DNA of 64,000 bases. It comes from Paenibacillus turicensis (GTDB taxonomy: Bacteria > Bacillota > Bacilli > Paenibacillales > Paenibacillaceae). The position numbers and the translations under genes were made by a program. The notes under the pieces were generated by a model that was not told the origin of the DNA, searched no databases, and was given only the letters and a program-made list of their open reading frames with translations. Below, piece by piece: positions 38,351 to 47,213 of this stretch. Where the stretch lies: NCBI RefSeq assembly GCF_017873435.1, contig NZ_JAGGKG010000007.1, forward strand, positions 151,272-215,271. Direction: 5' to 3'. Position 1 is the stretch's first letter. Every line of letters starts with the position of its first letter.

Positions 38351-39475
38351 ATGGAAGTGTGGCTCGACGAGTTAGTACAACAGCTGCCTGCTCATGTTTT
38401 GCAAACGGTAAAGAGACATAAAAAACGAGGGACAATGATCTCATTTGCTCAAAATTGTGGGGATGGAGGTGTGGTGCTACCACGAGATTGGGGCGCAAAT
38501 AGACTGAATGGAGATGAACTACAAAGCTGGTTGTTATCGTGGATTAAGACACATTTTATGGGTAACAGCACTGTGGATAAATTATGGATTGCAACAAGTA
38601 TTGAAAAGTTGTGGAGTCAATTACTAGCGCAGCTTATAGAACGTGCTGAACAAATCTGGATCGTGCCTCCCTTGGCCCCGGAAGTTACTAGATTACTGAA
38701 AGATAAAAAAGCAAACATTAAAATAATAAAACCGCCTGCTCAGCTAGACTGGCTTCAGCGGCAATTTAATCTCCAAGCTCCTGCTTGTATCATTGCAGGG
38801 TCAGGTTCACAGCAAGTTATTAACTGGCTAAATGATAGTGAAGTAACTAAATTCATCAATTGTAACAAACTCCCTATTATCATTGATCAAACCACTACTC
38901 TACATCCCATCATACTCCCACAATCGCCATTTACGTATAACATTTATTCTTTGCAAAAATTATGGTTCCCTGATATTTCGTTAGCTTGGATAGTAGGAAC
39001 GGAAGAAGTGAAGTCACTTGCAGAACATAATGATGATTTTATGAATGACAAGCAAGGGGTTGTGTCCGCACAACGGTTACATTACAAGCTCACTGATCCG
39101 TTATTTTCATGGGAAACTCATCTTTTACAGTTGGAGGAGATATATGAAGCAAGAGCCAAACTGATGCTACAGCTGATGGAAAGTGAGGAATGGCACCGAT
39201 GTAAGGCTGACCAAGGGCACATTGTAAAGGAGGGGATATACATTTGGTTCCCTCTACGATCAGACTTACAAGCGCGTCATTTGCTTCAGGCAGCGATGCT
39301 ACAAGGTGTTGACTTTTGGTACATTGCAAAAACATACAAAGAGGGTGATGGTGTTACTTGTCAGGAAGAGCAATGGTTACGTTTTAATTATGCGGCATAC
39401 CCAGAGGCAATAATAAAAAAAGGAATAAGTATTTTGCAAGAGATTTTAGAAGATTTTACAGCTCGCTCTTGCTAA
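38351..39475 (+). CDS. PLP-fold (aminotransferase class I/II-like) protein, divergent
   Basis: 374 residues from ATG 38351 behind GGGGAAAGAGGA; the frame is open from 38261 without an RBS. The C-terminal half resembles class I/II aminotransferases or MocR regulators: YSLQKLWFPDISLAWIVG corresponds to the PLP-lysine segment (SxSKxxxPGLRxGW) with the lysine kept, and GIYIWFPL and LRFNYAAYPEAIIKKGI match the end of that fold. The first half is poorly conserved, lacks a GntR helix-turn-helix and may have lost catalytic residues. Activity is uncertain. It converges on the next gene with a 20-bp overlap. Confidence 0.5.
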   Translation: MEVWLDELVQQLPAHVLQTVKRHKKRGTMISFAQNCGDGGVVLPRDWGANRLNGDELQSWLLSWIKTHFMGNSTVDKLWIATSIEKLWSQLLAQLIERAEQIWIVPPLAPEVTRLLKDKKANIKIIKPPAQLDWLQRQFNLQAPACIIAGSGSQQVINWLNDSEVTKFINCNKLPIIIDQTTTLHPIILPQSPFTYNIYSLQKLWFPDISLAWIVGTEEVKSLAEHNDDFMNDKQGVVSAQRLHYKLTDPLFSWETHLLQLEEIYEARAKLMLQLMESEEWHRCKADQGHIVKEGIYIWFPLRSDLQARHLLQAAMLQGVDFWYIAKTYKEGDGVTCQEEQWLRFNYAAYPEAIIKKGISILQEILEDFTARSC

Positions 39476-40241
39476 CGTTGCTATCGTTACTATCACTGTC
39501 TTTGGTCGCCGCGGTGAGATCCCAGCCGGAAATGACGGATGCATATTGGGTTAAGCTTTCCAGCCCTAATGCACTAAGCTTATATTTTCCTTTAGCTATT
39601 CGCTCAAACCATCCATAATAGTTATCACGTAAAATGGCCCCTGTTGTTCCGATTCCGCTCTGTTCCTTCACTTGTCTTGGTGCCATAATTGCCCCATCTG
39701 CCATCACGAGTGCTATACGAAGTGCCTTTTCCCGATAAGCGGTCATTAGCTTAGTGCCGTAGCTTCCACCTACATTATAATCGCCTGAACGTTCTTTAAA
39801 TTCGTGGACTAAACGGGCAGCACCCTTGGGGCTTTTACGAGGAGGGTTTCCAAGCACGCCCACAGCAAGGTTTTGTTGTGGTGTACACATGATCTCTACA
39901 AGAGGATTTTTTGTTTTATACAAGGTGACTGTAATAAAGCCAAGTCCTAACCTACGGCATAACGACGTAATATCAGACCAACGCTGATTGTGGGCTCCTT
40001 TTTTACTGCGGTTTTTTTCCACAGCCACGTAAACGTTGGAGGTTAATTTTTGTCTATCCAGTCCTTGCAGTAATAAAGCAAGCGTAAAGGTTTTTTTAAT
40101 TTCTACAATTAAAGGCGTATCGCTTCCATCCTTCATTCCAACGAGATCACAATAACGCACCTCACCTTTGATTGTATAACCTCTTTGCTCAAAAAAATGT
40201 TTAAGTGGTGCATAGAGTTCACTTTCATTCATAACAGCCAT
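39456..40241 (-). CDS. DUF2161-type PD-(D/E)XK nuclease-fold protein
   Basis: 261 residues. The N-terminal part has the PD-(D/E)XK pattern: Asp in YCDLVGMKD and ExK in LIVEIKK. The C-terminal half looks like a winged helix (APRQVKEQSGIGTTGAILRDNYYGWF). Known only as DUF2161; a DNA-processing or phosphodiesterase role is assumed for the fold. Start is ATG 40241 with GGGAGAGGA upstream on the minus strand. Its last codons overlap the convergent gene. Confidence 0.75.
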   Translation of the reverse strand: MAVMNESELYAPLKHFFEQRGYTIKGEVRYCDLVGMKDGSDTPLIVEIKKTFTLALLLQGLDRQKLTSNVYVAVEKNRSKKGAHNQRWSDITSLCRRLGLGFITVTLYKTKNPLVEIMCTPQQNLAVGVLGNPPRKSPKGAARLVHEFKERSGDYNVGGSYGTKLMTAYREKALRIALVMADGAIMAPRQVKEQSGIGTTGAILRDNYYGWFERIAKGKYKLSALGLESLTQYASVISGWDLTAATKDSDSNDSNVSKSEL

Positions 40242-40454
40242 AATTGAAATTGTCCTCTCCCTTGTCCATGCTTAGTTCACATTATAGTGTAGCATACAAA
40301 TATGACATGTGGCTGAACATAAGAAGCTTTTAAAAAATGGTCAAGTATTGTTGTTTCCTTGCATAGGTATGTAATACACTTTTACAGATAATTTGCCCTT
40401 TACATATATCCGTAAAAGCTGTCCTGCAATCCACAAATGACAGGGGGTACTGGC

Positions 40455-42350
40455 ATGGATATATTTGATCGCATTTCAGCCTATCGTGCGGAAAGTGATG
40501 CACTACAGTGGCGTGGAAATTTAAAAAGCTATCTAGAGTTGCTTGCAAAGGATCCTACACCTGCAATGACCGCTCATGCTAGAGTGTACGAAATGATCAA
40601 ATCGTATGGGATCGAGGAAGTGGATGGTCGCAAACGATACGCCTTTTTTGAACAAGAAATATTTGGATTAGATCATGCGATTGAAAAGCTGGTGGAGGAA
40701 TATTTTCATTCTGCAGCTCGAAGGTTAGATGTCCGGAAAAGAATATTGTTGCTAATGGGACCTGTTAGTGGTGGGAAATCAACAATCGTCACCTTGTTAA
40801 AGCGAGGGCTTGAGCAATACTCTCGAACGGAACAAGGTGCAGTGTATGCCATTGCAGGTTGTCCTATGCACGAAGACCCATTACATTTGATCCCACATGC
40901 TTTACGTCCGCATATTGAGCAGGAGTTAGGCATTAGAATTGAAGGGAACTTGTGTCCGATTTGTCAATTAAGATTAGAGCAGGAGTTCCAGGGGGATATT
41001 GAGCATGTTCCCGTTGAGCGTGTGCTTTTATCCGAGGATCGGAGAATTGGGATCGGTACGTTTAGTCCATCTGATCCTAAATCGCAGGATATTGCTGATT
41101 TAACTGGAAGTATTGATTTTTCAACCATTACGGAATTTGGGTCGGAATCTGATCCAAGAGCGTACCGGTTTGATGGGGAGCTAAATAAAGCGAATCGGGG
41201 TTTGATGGAGTTTCAGGAAATGTTAAAATGTGATGAAAAATTTCTATGGAATTTATTGTCCTTGACGCAGGAAGGGAACTTTAAAGCAGGACGATTTGCC
41301 TTAATAAGTGCTGATGAAATGATCGTTGCCCATACAAATGAAGCAGAATATAAAAGCTTTATTGCTAACAAAAAAAATGAAGCATTGCAATCGCGGATGA
41401 TTGTGATGCCAATTCCTTATAATTTAAAGGTGTCTGAAGAAGAAAAAATTTATGCTAAGCTCATTAAGCAAAGTGATATGAACCATATTCACCTCGCCCC
41501 ACACGCATTACGCTCTGCTGCCATTTTCTCTATTTTATCTAGGCTAAAGGAAAGCAAAAAACAGGGAGTAGACCTTGTTAAAAAAATGAGATTATATGAT
41601 GGGGAAGAGGTAGAAGGCTTCAGGGACGCAGATTTAAAGGAATTGCAAACTGAATTTTTAGATGAAGGCATGTCGGGAATTGATCCGAGATATGTCATTA
41701 ACCGCATTTCCAGCGCCCTAATTAAACAGGATGTCGCCTGCATGGGTGCACTTGATATTCTTCGTGCGATTAAAGATGGACTGGATCAACATGCTTCCAT
41801 TGTGAAGGAGGATCGGGAACGTTATTTAAACTTTATTAATATTGCGCGTAGAGAATATGATGAGCTTGCCAAAAAAGAAGTGCAAAAAGCGTTTGTGTAT
41901 TCGTATGAGGAGTCGGCTAAAACGTTATTTGATAACTATTTGGACAATATTGAAGCGTTTTGCAATTGGACTAAAATTCGAGATCCACTCACAGATGAGG
42001 AGCTTGATCCTGATGAACAATTAATGCGCTCTATCGAAGAACAGATTGGAATTTCTGAAAATGCGAAAAAGTCATTTCGTGAGGAAATTTTGATACGGAT
42101 TTCAGCTTATTCTCGAAAAGGGCGTAAATTTCAATATCACCATCACGATCGCTTGCGCGAGGCGATTGAGAAAAAATTGTTTGCAGATTTAAAGGACATC
42201 GTTAAAATTACAACCTCAACCAAAACCCCAGACGAAAATCAATTAAAACGAATTAATGAAGTTAGTAAACGTCTGATTGATGAGCATGGGTATTGCCCTA
42301 TTTGTGCCAATGAGCTGCTTCGCTATGTGGGAAGCTTGTTAAATCGTTAA
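40455..42350 (+). CDS. prkA: PrkA AAA+ protein (sporulation/stress)
   Basis: 631 residues from ATG 40455 (CAGGGGG upstream), identical in length to Bacillus subtilis PrkA. N-terminal AAA domain with Walker A GPVSGGKST (from residue 102) and a C-terminal PrkA-specific domain ending in a CPIC motif. Described as a serine kinase and later as a Lon-like protease; expressed in the mother cell during sporulation in Bacillus. In many genomes it sits in an operon with yhbH and spoVR; here those two lie 3.5 kb away on the opposite strand. Confidence 0.95.
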   Translation: MDIFDRISAYRAESDALQWRGNLKSYLELLAKDPTPAMTAHARVYEMIKSYGIEEVDGRKRYAFFEQEIFGLDHAIEKLVEEYFHSAARRLDVRKRILLLMGPVSGGKSTIVTLLKRGLEQYSRTEQGAVYAIAGCPMHEDPLHLIPHALRPHIEQELGIRIEGNLCPICQLRLEQEFQGDIEHVPVERVLLSEDRRIGIGTFSPSDPKSQDIADLTGSIDFSTITEFGSESDPRAYRFDGELNKANRGLMEFQEMLKCDEKFLWNLLSLTQEGNFKAGRFALISADEMIVAHTNEAEYKSFIANKKNEALQSRMIVMPIPYNLKVSEEEKIYAKLIKQSDMNHIHLAPHALRSAAIFSILSRLKESKKQGVDLVKKMRLYDGEEVEGFRDADLKELQTEFLDEGMSGIDPRYVINRISSALIKQDVACMGALDILRAIKDGLDQHASIVKEDRERYLNFINIARREYDELAKKEVQKAFVYSYEESAKTLFDNYLDNIEAFCNWTKIRDPLTDEELDPDEQLMRSIEEQIGISENAKKSFREEILIRISAYSRKGRKFQYHHHDRLREAIEKKLFADLKDIVKITTSTKTPDENQLKRINEVSKRLIDEHGYCPICANELLRYVGSLLNR

Positions 42351-42420
42351 ATCTGGAGTGTTGAATTGAAGCGTTAGATCGATAATTGTAAAGTGTTAAA
42401 GTTATGATTGTGAATATTCA

Positions 42421-42467
42421 AATGACCCATGACATTCCTTAATAGGGGAGGTCATGGGTATTTTTTT
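42421..42467 (+). terminator. Terminator after prkA
   Basis: ACCCATGAC (42425-42433) pairs with GTCATGGGT (42451-42459), with an inner TTCC/GGGA, followed by T7. Confidence 0.88.
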
Positions 42468-42526
42468 AGCATAGAAATAAGGAAAATAGCAAACATTATT
42501 GGTAATTAAAAGTTACGAAATTAGCC

Positions 42527-42556
42527 TTTGCATATATATTCAAACTATATTATAAT
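42527..42556 (+). promoter_or_regulatory. Candidate promoter of the amino-acid ABC operon
   Basis: TTTGCA (42527-42532), 18-bp spacer, TATAAT (42551-42556). Confidence 0.5.
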
Positions 42557-42596
42557 TAGTCAGGTTATCGATATTACAGTAGGGGGATCACAAAGA

Positions 42597-43451
42597 ATGA
42601 AAAAATGGAGTCTTATTACATTAAGTTTAATTTTATCTGTTGTTATGTTAAGTGCATGTGGACAAAAAGCTGCTAAAAATACAGATTCAGATAAAGCAAA
42701 CCAACCTAAAAATTCAACGACAAGTCAAGCAAGTGGTAGTGATCTTACGATTGAGTCTGGTAAATTAATTATTGGTCTTAGTGCAGATTTTCCACCTTAT
42801 GAATTCCAAGTTAAATCATCTAATGGTACAAATGAAATTGTTGGTTTTGATGTAGAGATTGCAAAAGAAATTGCAAAAGACTTAGGTGTAGAGCTAGAAA
42901 TTAAAGATATGCCTTTCTCTTCCGTATTAAATGAGCTTAAAGGCGAACGCATTGACTTGATCTTGTCTGGACTTAGCCCAACAAAAGAACGTAAAAAAGA
43001 AATTGATTTCTCTAACATTTATTACAAAGCAGAGCAAACAGTAGTGACTTTGGCTGAAAATAAAGATAACTTCAAAACGATGGATCAGCTTAAAGGTAAA
43101 AAAATTGGTGTGCAAATGGGCTCTATTCAAGAAGGAATTGCTAAAGAAATCGAAGGTGCAACATTAACTTCATTAGCTAAAAACTCTGACATCGTGATGC
43201 AATTGAAATCCGGCAGAGTAGATGTAGCAATTATGGAAGGTCCTGTTGCTAAATCCTTTGTGAATAATGTAGAAGGTTTAGTGATTACCGATGCAAAACC
43301 AGAGGCAGAAGAAGAAGGTTATGTGGTAGGCATTAAAAAAGGACACACCGAAATGGTGAATCAAGTAAATAAAACGTTAGACAGACTTAAAGCTGAAAAT
43401 AAAATTGAGCAATTTGTGCTAGAAGCAACAGAGCTAGCTGAAAAAAAATAA
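42597..43451 (+). CDS. Amino-acid ABC transporter substrate-binding lipoprotein
   Basis: 284 residues from ATG 42597 (AGGGGGATCA upstream). Lipoprotein signal VVMLSAC (Cys21), a short polar linker, then a family 3 solute-binding domain (LIIGLSADFPPYEF, FDVEIAKEIAKDLG, LSGLSPTKERKKEIDFS, KGKKIGVQMGS). Binds polar amino acids outside the cell; Arg, Gln or His are typical ligands, but the exact one is not readable. A hairpin after the gene may lower expression of the permease and ATPase relative to the binding protein. Confidence 0.92.
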   Translation: MKKWSLITLSLILSVVMLSACGQKAAKNTDSDKANQPKNSTTSQASGSDLTIESGKLIIGLSADFPPYEFQVKSSNGTNEIVGFDVEIAKEIAKDLGVELEIKDMPFSSVLNELKGERIDLILSGLSPTKERKKEIDFSNIYYKAEQTVVTLAENKDNFKTMDQLKGKKIGVQMGSIQEGIAKEIEGATLTSLAKNSDIVMQLKSGRVDVAIMEGPVAKSFVNNVEGLVITDAKPEAEEEGYVVGIKKGHTEMVNQVNKTLDRLKAENKIEQFVLEATELAEKK

Positions 43452-43465
43452 AAAACGTAGTACAA

Positions 43466-43512
43466 TAATGACCTAGACAGGAAAATGGCGGTTCAGGTCA
43501 TTTTCTTTTTTA
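43466..43512 (+). terminator. Hairpin between binding protein and permease genes
   Basis: AATGACCT (43466-43473) pairs with AGGTCATT (43494-43501), followed by TTCTTTTTT. Probably a partial terminator inside the operon. Confidence 0.7.
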
Positions 43513-43647
43513 GTTTGTGGGGTTTTATTTTAGGTGTGAGTAAGAAATATGACAATTATAGTAGGAATTTAAATGAAGGCATGATTTATGCCTGGCGGTT
43601 TTAATGAAAGATCGTATTGTAAGTTTTGATGAGGAAGGAACATAGCT

Positions 43648-44310
43648 ATGAAAATATTTGAGGTGTTTTGGGAGTACCGAGACTACTATTTATCTGGTCT
43701 ACAATCTACTTTATTATTAGCCGCAATTGGGGTGTTGGGTGGCTTTATTGTAGGTATTATTGTGGCGTTAATGCGGATGTCTCGCTTAAAAGTATTAAGA
43801 GCAATCGGATCAATCTGGGTCGAAATTTTGCGTGGCACACCGATGCTTGTGCAATTATTTATTATTCATTATGGTTTGGTTGATGCATTAAATCTTAAAT
43901 TTAGTCCACTGCAATCAGGGGCAATTACGCTAATTATTAATAGTTCTGCTTATTTGGCTGAAATTTTCCGCGCAGGGATTCAAGGTGTGGACCGTGGGCA
44001 AACGGAAGCTGCTCGTTCACTTGGGATGAGTCAAGGGATGACGATGCGTTTTATCGTGTTACCACAGGCGTTAAAAACGGTATTACCTGCAATCGGAAAT
44101 GAATTTATTACGATTATTAAGGAATCTTCGATTGTATACTTAGTTGGCTTTGCAGAAATGATGTATCAAGCTAACAGTATCGTGACGATGACTTATGATG
44201 GCTTAACGCCTTATCTCGTAGTTGGTATTATGTACTTTATTCTAACCTTTACTTTATCTAAAATTTTGAGCTTGTTCGAAAGGAGGCTAATGAGTCGTGA
44301 TCAACGTTAA
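43648..44310 (+). CDS. Amino-acid ABC transporter permease
   Basis: 220 residues, HisM/GlnP type with about five membrane helices and the EAA loop ([28 protein letters not shown] region). RBS GAGGAAGGAA. It overlaps the ATPase start by 14 bp. Confidence 0.93.
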   Translation: MKIFEVFWEYRDYYLSGLQSTLLLAAIGVLGGFIVGIIVALMRMSRLKVLRAIGSIWVEILRGTPMLVQLFIIHYGLVDALNLKFSPLQSGAITLIINSSAYLAEIFRAGIQGVDRGQTEAARSLGMSQGMTMRFIVLPQALKTVLPAIGNEFITIIKESSIVYLVGFAEMMYQANSIVTMTYDGLTPYLVVGIMYFILTFTLSKILSLFERRLMSRDQR

Positions 44311-45019
44311 TGACTTGACCAAGAAGTTTGGTAAGCTTCAAATTTTGAATGGGATTAATCTGAATATTACAAAAGGTGAGGTTGTTGTTTTAATTGGACC
44401 GTCTGGATCAGGGAAAAGTACCTTTTTACGGTGTTTGAACCTGCTAGAAGTCCCTTCAGGTGGAACGATTACATTTGAAGGCCAAAATATTACAGATAAA
44501 TCCTATAATATTAATTTGTCTAGACAAAAAATGGGCATGGTATTCCAGCATTTTAACCTATTCCCGCATAAAACCGTGCTTGAAAACATCACTATGGCAC
44601 CAATTAAAGTGAAAAAATTAGACGTACAAAAGGCAAATGAAATTGCCATAAACCTACTGAAGACAGTTGGTTTAGAGGATAAAAAAGATGCCTATCCATC
44701 TCAGCTATCCGGTGGGCAAAAGCAACGGATTGCCATCGCGCGTGCGCTGGCGATGGAGCCACACGTTATGTTGTTTGATGAGCCTACCTCTGCACTTGAC
44801 CCTGAAATGGTTGGAGAAGTACTAGACGTCATGAAAAAGCTTGCCGAAAACGGCATGACGATGGTGATCGTGACCCACGAAATGGGCTTTGCGCGTGAAG
44901 TTGGCGACCGCATCCTCTTCATGGATGGCGGAAAAATCGTAGAGCAAGGCACACCTGAAGAAGTGTTCGGCAATCCGAAGGAAACAAGAACACGTGACTT
45001 TCTTAGCAAGGTGTTATAA
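44297..45019 (+). CDS. Amino-acid ABC transporter ATPase
   Basis: 240 residues, GTG start inside the permease end, with AAAGGAGG about 10 nt upstream. Walker [10 protein letters not shown], signature LSGGQKQR, Walker [17 protein letters not shown]. GlnQ/HisP type. Its end is followed by a strong terminator. Confidence 0.94.
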   Translation: MINVNDLTKKFGKLQILNGINLNITKGEVVVLIGPSGSGKSTFLRCLNLLEVPSGGTITFEGQNITDKSYNINLSRQKMGMVFQHFNLFPHKTVLENITMAPIKVKKLDVQKANEIAINLLKTVGLEDKKDAYPSQLSGGQKQRIAIARALAMEPHVMLFDEPTSALDPEMVGEVLDVMKKLAENGMTMVIVTHEMGFAREVGDRILFMDGGKIVEQGTPEEVFGNPKETRTRDFLSKVL

Positions 45020-45069
45020 TCGTAATAGTTTACGTATTAAATATTGCTATAGTTGAACTACCCTTAAAC

Positions 45070-45121
45070 TAAAGCTCCTTCACTTGCTGGGAACATTCCC
45101 AGTAGGTGAAGGAGCTTTTTA
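45070..45121 (+). terminator. Terminator after the amino-acid ABC operon
   Basis: AAAGCTCCTTCAC pairs with GTGAAGGAGCTTT, enclosing a perfect CTGGGAA/TTCCCAG hairpin, followed by T5. Confidence 0.9.
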
Positions 45122-45194
45122 ATGTGTGACTTCAAACTGCTGATCAGTTCTAATAGCGCTCTGAGGAGCAGCTAGAGTTTTAGGAATGCCTGTA

Positions 45195-45405
45195 AGAAGT
45201 GAATGACATGGAAGGTGCAACGAAGTGAACACAGCTTTCATGAAGCTTAGAAGTAAAGATTTAGGACTGTTTGGAAGTAGAGAATAATATGGAAGGTGCA
45301 ACGAAGTGAACACAGCTTCCATGAAGCTTTAGGGGTATAGTTTAGGTATGTTTAGAAGTAGAGAATAATATGGAAGGTGCAACGGAAGTGAACACAACTT
45401 CCATA
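45195..45405 (+). repeat. 81-bp tandem repeat of hairpins (three copies)
   Basis: Three copies of ATGGAAGGTGCAACGAAGTG followed by AACACAGCTTCCAT, each able to fold (ATGGAAG with CTTCCAT, GTG with CAC), at 45208-45241, 45289-45322 and 45369-45405. The spacing is exactly 81 bp both times. The third copy carries compensating changes (TATGGAAG/CTTCCATA). Short open frames on the minus strand are shadows. Not related to any insertion sequence I recognise. Confidence 0.8.
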
Positions 45406-45417
45406 CTAACCAGTATT

Positions 45418-45477
45418 GTTGTGAGCTAAGCACAACCAGTCCAACCAAATAGGCGATTCCATATATGAAGAATCGCC
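45418..45477. other. Two small hairpins in the repeat region
   Basis: GTTGTG/CACAAC at 45418-45436 and GGCGATTC/GAATCGCC at 45452-45477, both perfect stems. They lie between the tandem repeat and the long hairpin D1. Confidence 0.5.
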
Positions 45478-45503
45478 CCTCAGTGATATGGAGTTGAGAA
45501 GAA

Positions 45504-45598
45504 GGAGGCTGACAAGCGGAGCGGGCGCATTTAAATCTGGATTCCTACTAATATAGTACAATGAAAGGAATCCAGATTTAAGAGCGCTGGCAGCATCC
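45504..45598. repeat. Long hairpin D1
   Basis: A 16-bp perfect stem TTAAATCTGGATTCCT (45531-45546) with AGGAATCCAGATTTAA (45566-45581), continued by GCGC/GCGC and GGAGGCTG/CAGCATCC. On the 5' side it carries AAGCGGAGCGG, shared with D2. Confidence 0.75.
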
Positions 45599-45618
45599 AT
45601 GAAACGAAACAACCGATA

Positions 45619-45689
45619 TTAATAAAAGCTCAAGTTTGAAGGCTTTTATTAACCTAATACTGCAATTCCGAAGGTGAGGAAGGAATTGC
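45619..45689. other. Two hairpins between D1 and D2
   Basis: TTAATAAAAGC/GCTTTTATTAA (45619-45652, 11 bp perfect) and GCAATTCC/GGAATTGC (45662-45689, 8 bp perfect). Confidence 0.55.
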
Positions 45690-45852
45690 TCTATGATGTT
45701 CAAACTACAGTGGCGTTTTGGAGGATTGTGGAGAAGCGGAGCGGCGCATTTAAAATCTGGATTCCTTCCCTAACCCCTTCAAATAGAGGAATCCAGATTT
45801 AAAAGCGCTCGAAACAACCTTCAAAACGCCACGCTGCCCAAAACATCATAGA
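45690..45852. repeat. Long hairpin D2, reaching into the end of spoVR
   Basis: Nested perfect arms: TCTATGATGTT (45690-45700) with AACATCATAGA (45842-45852), GTGGCGTTTTG (45710-45720) with CAAAACGCCAC (45822-45832), and AAATCTGGATTCCT (45753-45766) with its complement (45787-45800). The apical stem has the same sequence as D1 with a different loop. The outer right arm includes the spoVR stop codon. D2 shares its inner-loop sequences with element A. Confidence 0.75.
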
Positions 45853-47213
45853 AATTTCTTACTCACCTTCACCCCATCATATGAATACAACAGCCCCTTA
45901 TCCTCCACCATCGTTTCAAGGTGAACTGTTTTTCCCCACAACACATGCACATACGGTAGTGTTCTCTCTAGATACTTGAGGTCAAGCTCTGTCCCTTGGT
46001 ATTGATGACGCAATAATAACTCGCCATTTCGCATATAATTCCCATCACTTACGACAATATAAGGAAAGCCACCATTAATTCGGCTATTTACTAATTCATC
46101 ACGCACATGCTCCCAAGCTTTGTCTGTAATTTTCCACTCTGTGCCTTGCTTTTCAAATACATATAAATCTAAGTCCTCGACTAATTTTTTCGTCATATGA
46201 TTACGTAAAAAGGAAGTGTCACTATCAAGCTCACGGACTTCAAATATTTTGTCTCTGCCGCGGTTTGGTTTTCGTCCCAGTCGCTCTTTTTCCTCTTGCG
46301 TTGGGTTGTTATAACGTTGTTCAATATCCTCAAAAATTTTCAGCCCCAAATAATAAGGATTTAACGTATGAGTAGAAGGCTGTACGACAGAGGAGTTAAG
46401 CTTAGCATATTCAATCGTTTCCTCGCTGGACAAAGGAAGCTCCCGTATAATGCGTTGATGCCAATAGGAAGCCCAACCCTCGTTCATAATTTTAGTTTCC
46501 ATTTGCGGCCAAAAGTATAACATTTCATTGCGCAGCATACTCATTATATCTCTTTGCCATTCCTCTAGCGTTGAGGAATATTCTTGAATAAACCAAACGA
46601 CATCCTTTTCAGGCTTAGGTGGAAATAGGGGGATTTCTCCTTGCTCTTGAGTATCTTTTTTTGCTAATTCAATTAATTTCTCCATTTGGCGGCGTTTGTT
46701 CATATGGTGTGGTTGGATAAGCTGCGGATCAATATGCTCCTGAATGGCGATTACGGCATCAATGAACTGTTCTACTTGGTTTCGACCATATCTTAATTCA
46801 TAGTGTTTTATCCGTTCAGCGGTGGCTGACATCGTTTCAATCATGTCCCGATTCGTTGCGGCAAAGCGGCAGTTATTTTTGAAGAAGTCACAATGGGCAA
46901 GCACATGCGCCACAATCATTTTATTTTGAATTAACGAATTTCCCTCTAATAAGAAGGCATAACAAGGATTAGAGTTAATGACTAGCTCATAAATTTTACC
47001 TAAGCCTAAATCATATTGTAGCTTCATTTTATGAAACGCTTTGCCAAAGCTCCAATGTCCAAAACGGGTGGGCATACCATAAGCACCAAACGTATAAATC
47101 ATATCAGAAGGGCAAATCTCATAACGCATCGGAAAATAGTCAAGACCAAAGCTGTCAGCAATTTCCATAATTTCCGCAATGGCATATTCTAGCTCAGCAA
47201 GCTCTGTTCTCAC
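45846..47213 (-). CDS. spoVR: SpoVR-family protein
   Basis: 455 residues, usual length. GTG start overlapping the yhbH stop by 4 nt (GTGA). SpoVR signatures are [32 protein letters not shown] and [11 protein letters not shown]. In Bacillus subtilis SpoVR is needed for normal cortex formation; with PrkA and YhbH it forms a conserved stress/sporulation set. The biochemical activity is unknown. Co-transcribed with yhbH. Confidence 0.93.
   Translation of the reverse strand: MRTELAELEYAIAEIMEIADSFGLDYFPMRYEICPSDMIYTFGAYGMPTRFGHWSFGKAFHKMKLQYDLGLGKIYELVINSNPCYAFLLEGNSLIQNKMIVAHVLAHCDFFKNNCRFAATNRDMIETMSATAERIKHYELRYGRNQVEQFIDAVIAIQEHIDPQLIQPHHMNKRRQMEKLIELAKKDTQEQGEIPLFPPKPEKDVVWFIQEYSSTLEEWQRDIMSMLRNEMLYFWPQMETKIMNEGWASYWHQRIIRELPLSSEETIEYAKLNSSVVQPSTHTLNPYYLGLKIFEDIEQRYNNPTQEEKERLGRKPNRGRDKIFEVRELDSDTSFLRNHMTKKLVEDLDLYVFEKQGTEWKITDKAWEHVRDELVNSRINGGFPYIVVSDGNYMRNGELLLRHQYQGTELDLKYLERTLPYVHVLWGKTVHLETMVEDKGLLYSYDGVKVSKKFL

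Noticed and set aside
45195..45405. CRISPR array
   Set aside because: Copies are imperfect, the repeat unit is the whole 81 bp with no distinct spacers, and no cas genes are near.
45119..45612. Minus-strand frames of 67 and 68 residues in the repeat region
   Set aside because: They follow the 81-bp repeat and hairpins, lack start signals and have no recognisable protein features.
45690..45852. D2 as an ordinary intrinsic terminator for spoVR
   Set aside because: No T-run follows on either strand at the right place, and the pairing extends into the coding sequence, which is unusual for a terminator.
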